Source of the DNA: Clostridia bacterium DTU080
Lineage (GTDB): Bacteria; Bacillota; Limnochordia; DTU080
Assembly: GCA_001513395.1 (NCBI GenBank)
Contig: LFTP01000286.1
Span: forward strand, 1 to 9,377
Reading direction: 5' to 3'
Length of the DNA stretch: 9,377 bases
The position numbers were made by a program, and so were the translations under genes. The notes under the pieces are model-generated. The model had not been told where the DNA came from. It searched no databases and saw only the letters and a list, made by a program, of their open reading frames with translations. Below, piece after piece: positions 5,124 through 9,377 of this stretch (position 1 is the stretch's first letter; every line of letters starts with the position of its first letter).

Positions 5124-7973
5124 TCATGGAGTCCGGTGACCTCTTAGCGTCACCTGACCGATCGCCAGAGCCTCGGCAGGAAGGCCTTCCTTCACCGTCA
5201 AACGGAAAGCCCGGCCATCGAGGCCCTGCGGCACCTCACCGGATAGCAGGACCTGCTCCCAAGGCTGTGAGGTGCCTTCCCGTTGCACCTCAAACGGCAG
5301 TCGATGCCATCGCGCGCCGTCGTCGAGTTCCACGATCACATGTTCAAGCCAACTTCCCTTTGAAGCATGATCCCGTCTGACATACATCACCGCGGACCAT
5401 TGCCTCAAATGCTTAACTTCCCACACCAGATACTCCGTCGTGTCCTCCTTTCTGACTTTGCGGCTTTCATCACCCAAGAACTGCTCCGGATCATCCGTGG
5501 CATAAGCCCAGCCGGATGATTCCTCCAGCGTGCGCGAGAAGTCCACTGTGCCAAACCATCCGTACTCCGCAGGCGCCTGGAAGGGATCGACGGTCTCCCA
5601 CCAGTTGTTGACCATGACGGCTCTGGAAGTCTCCAGGACTTGACCACCACCGTGAGTAACCCGCAGCGTCAAAGTGTGCCGACCGTCTTTCAGCTCAAAG
5701 GTGTCCAGCACGACTTGCCCGGACGCAGGGGGCGTCTCCCCGCGATAGACGGGAACATCGTCCACGGCGATCTCGATCACTTCCACCTTGAGGTAGGGCT
5801 CGACCACGACCTCGACATCTATGGGTACCCGTCCTTGAAGCACCTTCACTTGGTCATCGGACGGGAAATCGACGAAGTCCATCTTTAAGGGATCCAGCAC
5901 ATGGATGATCCGGTAGCTGTCTTGTCTTTCGATATCACATGTCGTCGTCTCACACTGTCTGGCCAAAGGCTGGCGTTCCAACTCAACCCGGACGAGCTTG
6001 CGCTCGGGTCCGTATAAGTTGTCTTTGATCTCCAGATTGCCGATATAGCCGTACAAGACCACCGGGAAAGGCGTCTGTTGGTCTTTCGGAACATGGAAGA
6101 ACCAATTGCGATGGATGCTGCCGCCCTGAAGGGGTACGCCCCTGATCCCGATGGCCCGATAATCCGTGTTCATGAACGTGTTGTGGTGTATATAGACCCG
6201 CTCACCGCCCATGAACTTCTCAATCTCCGTACAGGCCGGATCGTTTTGGCAAAAATCCCGGCCGCCGTGCATGTCAAAGGCAAACTCCGTGGCATTGGGG
6301 CCGACTATGTTGTAGCGGGCTTCATAGGCCGATCCGGGTCTGCCGGTACTGGCGATGGCATGGCGGTAGTAATCGAAGAAGTTGGCTTCAATCAAGGCAC
6401 TGCCGCCGCTGACGACGACCGGATAGCCGAGCGCCCGCCTTTGCACATGGTGGAGGTAGTTGTGGTGGATGTGCACGTCCGCATGACGGACATTGATTCC
6501 ACTCCACGTCCAGTTGAAGATCTCGTTGTTGTCAAATTCCACGCCCGGCCCAGCGGTAGACAGACCTTGGGATGTGGGCAGAGCAAAGACGTAGCCCCTG
6601 GGTACCTGGCTGCGAGGCAGGTTGTTTTCGGGAAGGTCGAACTCGTCTTCCTGAGTCCCGCCTTCAGGTCCCCTGATTCTCAGCCCCGTCACCCGGGCTC
6701 CTGCGCCTACTTGAAAGAGCGTGTAGTTGGTTTCCGAGTAATCGCTGAATAGTAGCGGCCCCGCTGCGCCCTCGACTCCTCTGTTGCCGGCCAAGGTAAC
6801 CCCGGGCGGGATGAGGATATCCGTCTCACCGCTCAGATCGATCTCGGCATGTGGAAGCACGTAGACCGTCTCACCCGGTCGGGCTCTTCTGAGAGCGTCA
6901 AGAAGGGCCTCTTTGGTGTCGACTTCGTAGTCCCCGCCCAAAACCGGACGGCTGTAACCCTCTCCTCCCCCGATCGGATCGTTTGTCGGGTTGACCTCGG
7001 CTCCATACAAGTTGGGATCGGCGGGCAACTGATCCGAACCCCAGGTCATGATCCGCATCGTGCGAGGATAGGTGATCTGAACCGGTTCTTTTGCGGTGCC
7101 GTCGGCACGGATAATAAACAGGTTGCTGTCTTCGCCTCTCTTGGAGACGTAGGCGATCCACTCTCCGTCCGGAGACCAGGCGGGCAAGGTGTTGTCGTAG
7201 TCATCGTCGGTCAGTCGGCTCACCTGGCGTGTGTCCAGAGAGATGATGAATATGTCACGGGTTTGGGCTCCTGTCCCGTAGGCATGAAAAGCGATCTTCG
7301 TACCGTCAGGCGACCACACGGGTCTTTGGGCATTTCGATAATCCCGCCTTGACGTCAACTGCTCTATGTTTTGTCCCGTTTCAGCATCGACCAGCCATAT
7401 CTCTCCCCCGCCCATGTAGGCTACCCTGCTGCCGTCGGGAGAAAAGGTGGGCTGATACACCGCCGTCGGATGGTGAAACAGAAGTCTCGTATTGCTGCCG
7501 TCGGCGTCCATTATGTAGATGTTTTGAACGACGCCGTCACCCCGACTGGAGCAAAAGACGATTCTCTTGCCGTCAGCCGACCAGGACGGCAGGATGCTTT
7601 GGGCTTGGCCCCGAGTGAGATTGACCAATCCGCTTCCGTCGGGATTCATCAGGAAGATGTCCCCGATGCCCGCCCGGTTGGACTCAAAGGCGATCTTGGT
7701 GCCGTCGGGCGACCAGGCGGCCGAGCGATCTCTTTTCGGATGTTGGGTGATGTTTACCGGTTCTCCGCCGTCAACTGGGACGATGAAGATATCCAGGTTG
7801 CCGTCGCGATCGGACTCAAAAACCAGATACTTGCCGTCCGGCGACCAAGACGGATTGCTGTCCGTCGCCGGCTTTGTAAGATCGGCGCTGACACTTGCGC
7901 TCAGGCAGATGATGACCGCCACGGCCAACAAAAGCCTTGCGCCCATCAACTTCAAGCTGTCACTCTTTTTCAA
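5124..7973 (-). CDS. Secreted TolB/PD40 beta-propeller fused to right-handed beta-helix and beta-sandwich modules
   Basis: A 949-residue exported protein. The start is TTG 7971-7973, behind GGAGGG seven bases upstream. The signal peptide ends near SVSA/D (30/31). Residues 38-312 hold six propeller repeats with WSPDG-type signatures at 43, 87, 131 (WSADG), 177 (FSPDG), 220 and 266, each followed by strands such as KIAFESNR and an IFI/IYI motif, as in TolB/PD40 proteins. After a linker, 345-660 looks like a pectate-lyase-like right-handed beta-helix: LLDALRRARPGETVYVLP, IPPGVTLAGNRG, then histidine-rich rungs VHIHHNYLHHV (500-510) and VYIHHNTFM (593-601). Cysteine pairs at 575/581 and 674/679 may be disulfides. 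Residues about 710-790 resemble an Ig-like domain (KDGRHTLTLRVTHGGG); about 800-945 looks like a jelly-roll binding module. A role in binding or cleaving an external polysaccharide is inferred; a lyase active site is not proven. Confidence 0.9.
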   Translation of the reverse strand: MKKSDSLKLMGARLLLAVAVIICLSASVSADLTKPATDSNPSWSPDGKYLVFESDRDGNLDIFIVPVDGGEPVNITQHPKRDRSAAWSPDGTKIAFESNRAGIGDIFLMNPDGSGLVNLTRGQAQSILPSWSADGKRIVFCSSRGDGVVQNIYIMDADGSNTRLLFHHPTAVYQPTFSPDGSRVAYMGGGEIWLVDAETGQNIEQLTSRRDYRNAQRPVWSPDGTKIAFHAYGTGAQTRDIFIISLDTRQVSRLTDDDYDNTLPAWSPDGEWIAYVSKRGEDSNLFIIRADGTAKEPVQITYPRTMRIMTWGSDQLPADPNLYGAEVNPTNDPIGGGEGYSRPVLGGDYEVDTKEALLDALRRARPGETVYVLPHAEIDLSGETDILIPPGVTLAGNRGVEGAAGPLLFSDYSETNYTLFQVGAGARVTGLRIRGPEGGTQEDEFDLPENNLPRSQVPRGYVFALPTSQGLSTAGPGVEFDNNEIFNWTWSGINVRHADVHIHHNYLHHVQRRALGYPVVVSGGSALIEANFFDYYRHAIASTGRPGSAYEARYNIVGPNATEFAFDMHGGRDFCQNDPACTEIEKFMGGERVYIHHNTFMNTDYRAIGIRGVPLQGGSIHRNWFFHVPKDQQTPFPVVLYGYIGNLEIKDNLYGPERKLVRVELERQPLARQCETTTCDIERQDSYRIIHVLDPLKMDFVDFPSDDQVKVLQGRVPIDVEVVVEPYLKVEVIEIAVDDVPVYRGETPPASGQVVLDTFELKDGRHTLTLRVTHGGGQVLETSRAVMVNNWWETVDPFQAPAEYGWFGTVDFSRTLEESSGWAYATDDPEQFLGDESRKVRKEDTTEYLVWEVKHLRQWSAVMYVRRDHASKGSWLEHVIVELDDGARWHRLPFEVQREGTSQPWEQVLLSGEVPQGLDGRAFRLTVKEGLPAEALAIGQVTLRGHRTP

Positions 7974-7980
7974 GACAAAT

Positions 7981-7986
7981 CCCTCC
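7981..7986 (-). promoter_or_regulatory. Strong ribosome binding site fixing a TTG start
   Basis: GGAGGG (with further upstream purines, GAGGAGGG) sits seven bases before TTG 7971-7973. The next in-frame ATG is at codon 10 and has no comparable site; both choices keep the hydrophobic core of the signal peptide, but TTG alone gives a Lys-Lys n-region. Confidence 0.75.
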
Positions 7987-8040
7987 TCGCCAGGGTGTTT
8001 GCCCGATCCCGGACGCCATGGCCCAGCCGTCTTTTTCAGC

Positions 8041-9051
8041 CTAGGCTTCTATCCATACGGGCTGCAACCAAGCCTGCGTAGGTACCCCTGAACCGGGAAA
8101 CGGCGTACCGGGGCCGTCGAGTTCGACACGCACGTATAGGTCACTGATCTGCGGCCGGTAGGTGCCCTTGGAACCTGCGACCTCTTTCAGAAGCTTTCCG
8201 CCTGCCCCGATGAAGCGTATGCGCTCCGCCTGTGCCGCTTCTACCGTGATGCTCTCATCCTGGATACGTATCTCGTCCACCTCGAGTCCTGAAGAGGCAT
8301 AGAAATGTCCGGCCCGCAAAGCGGCAAAGACGGCTTCCTCAGTCAACTCATGCAGCCACAGTACGGTCCAACCGTTCGTCGGCCTTTGAGGTGCGGTGAA
8401 GTCATAGGTGTGACAGTCAGAGCTGCCGAGGCCGAAGAACTTGAGTCCCGCTCTCAGGCAAGCATCCCACAGGCGATCCGCCACCGACCCCTCGGCACCT
8501 TGTATCACCCGGGCCCCGCTGTAAACTTCCAGCCCGTCGCACTGACGAAGCTCAGAATCATCAAGCACATGCTCCGGAGTGTCGTTCCAGCGCGCCGGGT
8601 GACCCAAAACGACGTATGCTCCCCGCTCATGGGCGGCGGCAATAAAGCCGGGCTCTTTGGCTGTCAACGGCAGATCCCAAGGCATGCAACCGAGGATCAA
8701 GACGTGGTCTTTGGGAAAACTGGCCTCAAAGCCCTTGATCAACAGCGCGTCATCGTATGGGTTCTTCCAATCCTGTTCCCGCCACATGACGTTTCCGGCA
8801 GCGATGCCTCCTTCACCCAGACGCCGGTCGTGCTCAGTGACGGCCACTACCTGAACACCGCACAGCCGATAGATGCCCACGACCACCGAAGGAGCCGCCG
8901 TGACCATGCCGCTTTTGAATGTGTGATTATGAAAACTTGCTTTGTATTGCCGACCCGCCAGCTCGCAGTAAGGGCTGATCAAACGCAATGTAGTTCCTTC
9001 CCCTTCTTTGAAGGATTTTTGCAGCTGAAATACAAGTGACTCATCTTCCAT
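8041..9051 (-). CDS. PHP-fold metallohydrolase, CehA/McbA-like
   Basis: A protein of 336 residues from ATG 9049-9051 (GGAG 12 bases upstream). A GTG at 9076-9078 would add nine residues but has no ribosome binding site. The metal-binding series of the PHP phosphoesterase fold is complete: HNHT (41-44), TEHD (73-76), Glu 109 in KGFEAS, GHPAR (150-154) and SSDCHT (210-215). The spacing fits the CehA/McbA family, which includes carbaryl hydrolase; most members are uncharacterised ester or phosphoester hydrolases. ALRAGHFYASSG (244-255) is the usual end of the PHP core; about 258-336 is a small beta-rich C-terminal domain. There is no signal peptide, so it is probably cytoplasmic. It lies 54 bases after the ceramidase-like gene and 67 before the propeller/beta-helix gene, probably in one operon. 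Its substrate is unknown; a product of the exported enzymes is one possibility. Confidence 0.9.
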   Translation of the reverse strand: MEDESLVFQLQKSFKEGEGTTLRLISPYCELAGRQYKASFHNHTFKSGMVTAAPSVVVGIYRLCGVQVVAVTEHDRRLGEGGIAAGNVMWREQDWKNPYDDALLIKGFEASFPKDHVLILGCMPWDLPLTAKEPGFIAAAHERGAYVVLGHPARWNDTPEHVLDDSELRQCDGLEVYSGARVIQGAEGSVADRLWDACLRAGLKFFGLGSSDCHTYDFTAPQRPTNGWTVLWLHELTEEAVFAALRAGHFYASSGLEVDEIRIQDESITVEAAQAERIRFIGAGGKLLKEVAGSKGTYRPQISDLYVRVELDGPGTPFPGSGVPTQAWLQPVWIEA

Positions 9052-9105
9052 TCGACACGAATTCTCCGGCTCCCCCACGCAGGAAGCACAATTGAGTCTC
9101 TCAGA

Positions 9106-9377
9106 TCACAGTCTTCGAATCACTTCCTGAGCTTTTGTCTCATAGATCTGCTGCCATTCGGGGGCTAAGAAGCATTCTGTGACCTCATAGCCGCCGAGAT
9201 CGCAATAGGCGGCAGGAGGTCCGTAATGCATGTAGCCGTTAGAGAAGGCGGATACAAACGTGTACTTGTACGGAGAAGCCCGCTTCACATTGAGGCCGAC
9301 CTCCACCAACACCTCGATCGGTGCGGAGATGAGGACGAACTCTCCGATGCGCACGCCTAAGACCTCCGCGGTGATGC
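9106..9377 (-). CDS. Neutral/alkaline ceramidase-like protein, C-terminal end (runs off right edge)
   Basis: The last 89 codons of a gene that enters from beyond base 9377; the frame is open to the edge, so the GTG at 9352-9354 is an internal valine, not a start. The sequence resembles the end of the catalytic domain of neutral ceramidase family proteins: VRIGEFVLISAPIEVLVEVG, a Lys-Arg-x-Ser-Pro turn, then TFVSAFSNGYMHYGPP, GGYEVTE, and a helical tail ending IRRL. In that family the Asn-Gly-Tyr and Gly-Gly-Tyr-Glu motifs are recurrent; the zinc ligands are further upstream and not visible here. Known members hydrolyse the amide bond of ceramide, but many bacterial relatives lack a tested substrate. 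It ends 54 bases before the PHP gene and probably shares its transcript. Confidence 0.7.
   Translation of the reverse strand, partial: ITAEVLGVRIGEFVLISAPIEVLVEVGLNVKRASPYKYTFVSAFSNGYMHYGPPAAYCDLGGYEVTECFLAPEWQQIYETKAQEVIRRL

Noticed and set aside
6078..6752. Plus-strand open frame of 224 codons
   Set aside because: It lies wholly inside the propeller/beta-helix gene on the opposite strand and shows no family motif; it is a by-product of that gene's base composition.
7100..7860. Regularly spaced similar segments resembling a DNA repeat array
   Set aside because: The periodic similarity comes from codons for the WSPDG propeller blades; spacing and sequence vary as expected for protein repeats, and there are no identical repeats as in a CRISPR array.
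9106..9354. A complete small 82-residue gene at the right edge
   Set aside because: The frame stays open to base 9377 and the protein matches the end of a larger family, so it is the 3' end of a longer gene.

Overview
All six protein-coding genes read leftward (minus strand). The window looks like part of a glycan or lipid-glycan uptake and degradation neighbourhood of a diderm bacterium. Every complete gene except the PHP hydrolase has a Sec-type signal peptide. Shine-Dalgarno (SD) sequences are clear, one gene starts with TTG, and one sigma-70-like promoter is visible. The gene content would suit Limnochordia-like or PVC-type lineages, but no marker gene fixes the taxonomy.

In the order of transcription (right to left): (1) the C-terminal end of a neutral ceramidase-like protein, entering from the right edge (9106-9377); (2) a PHP-fold, CehA/McbA-like metallohydrolase (8041-9051); (3) a 949-residue secreted protein that joins a TolB/PD40 beta-propeller to a right-handed beta-helix and C-terminal beta-sandwich modules (5124-7973); (4) an extracellular sugar-binding lipoprotein-like or periplasmic protein, SBP3 (3696-4970); (5) a decayed coding region (about 3171-3625); (6) a second binding protein, SBP2 (1753-3021); (7) a perfect 16-bp hairpin, then a second decayed coding region (about 1045-1613), a possible 52-residue ORF (787-945) and a good promoter (754-783); (8) SBP1, a close tandem paralogue of SBP2, leaving at the left edge (1-569).

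The first four genes are close together (gaps of 54, 67 and 153 bases) and may form one transcription unit. SBP2 and SBP1 lie behind long gaps and probably have their own control. The binding proteins belong to the type used by CUT1 carbohydrate ABC importers, yet no permease or ATPase is present; these may lie beyond the left edge. A reasonable working picture is that the exported propeller/beta-helix protein and the ceramidase-like enzyme act on an external glycan or glycolipid, with SBP1-3 delivering products to importers. This functional link is inferred from neighbourhood only.

The most notable points are the propeller-to-beta-helix fusion, the SBP1/SBP2 duplication separated by gene wreckage, and several RNA hairpins in the spaces between genes. 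No CRISPR array, tRNA, rRNA or insertion sequence was seen.
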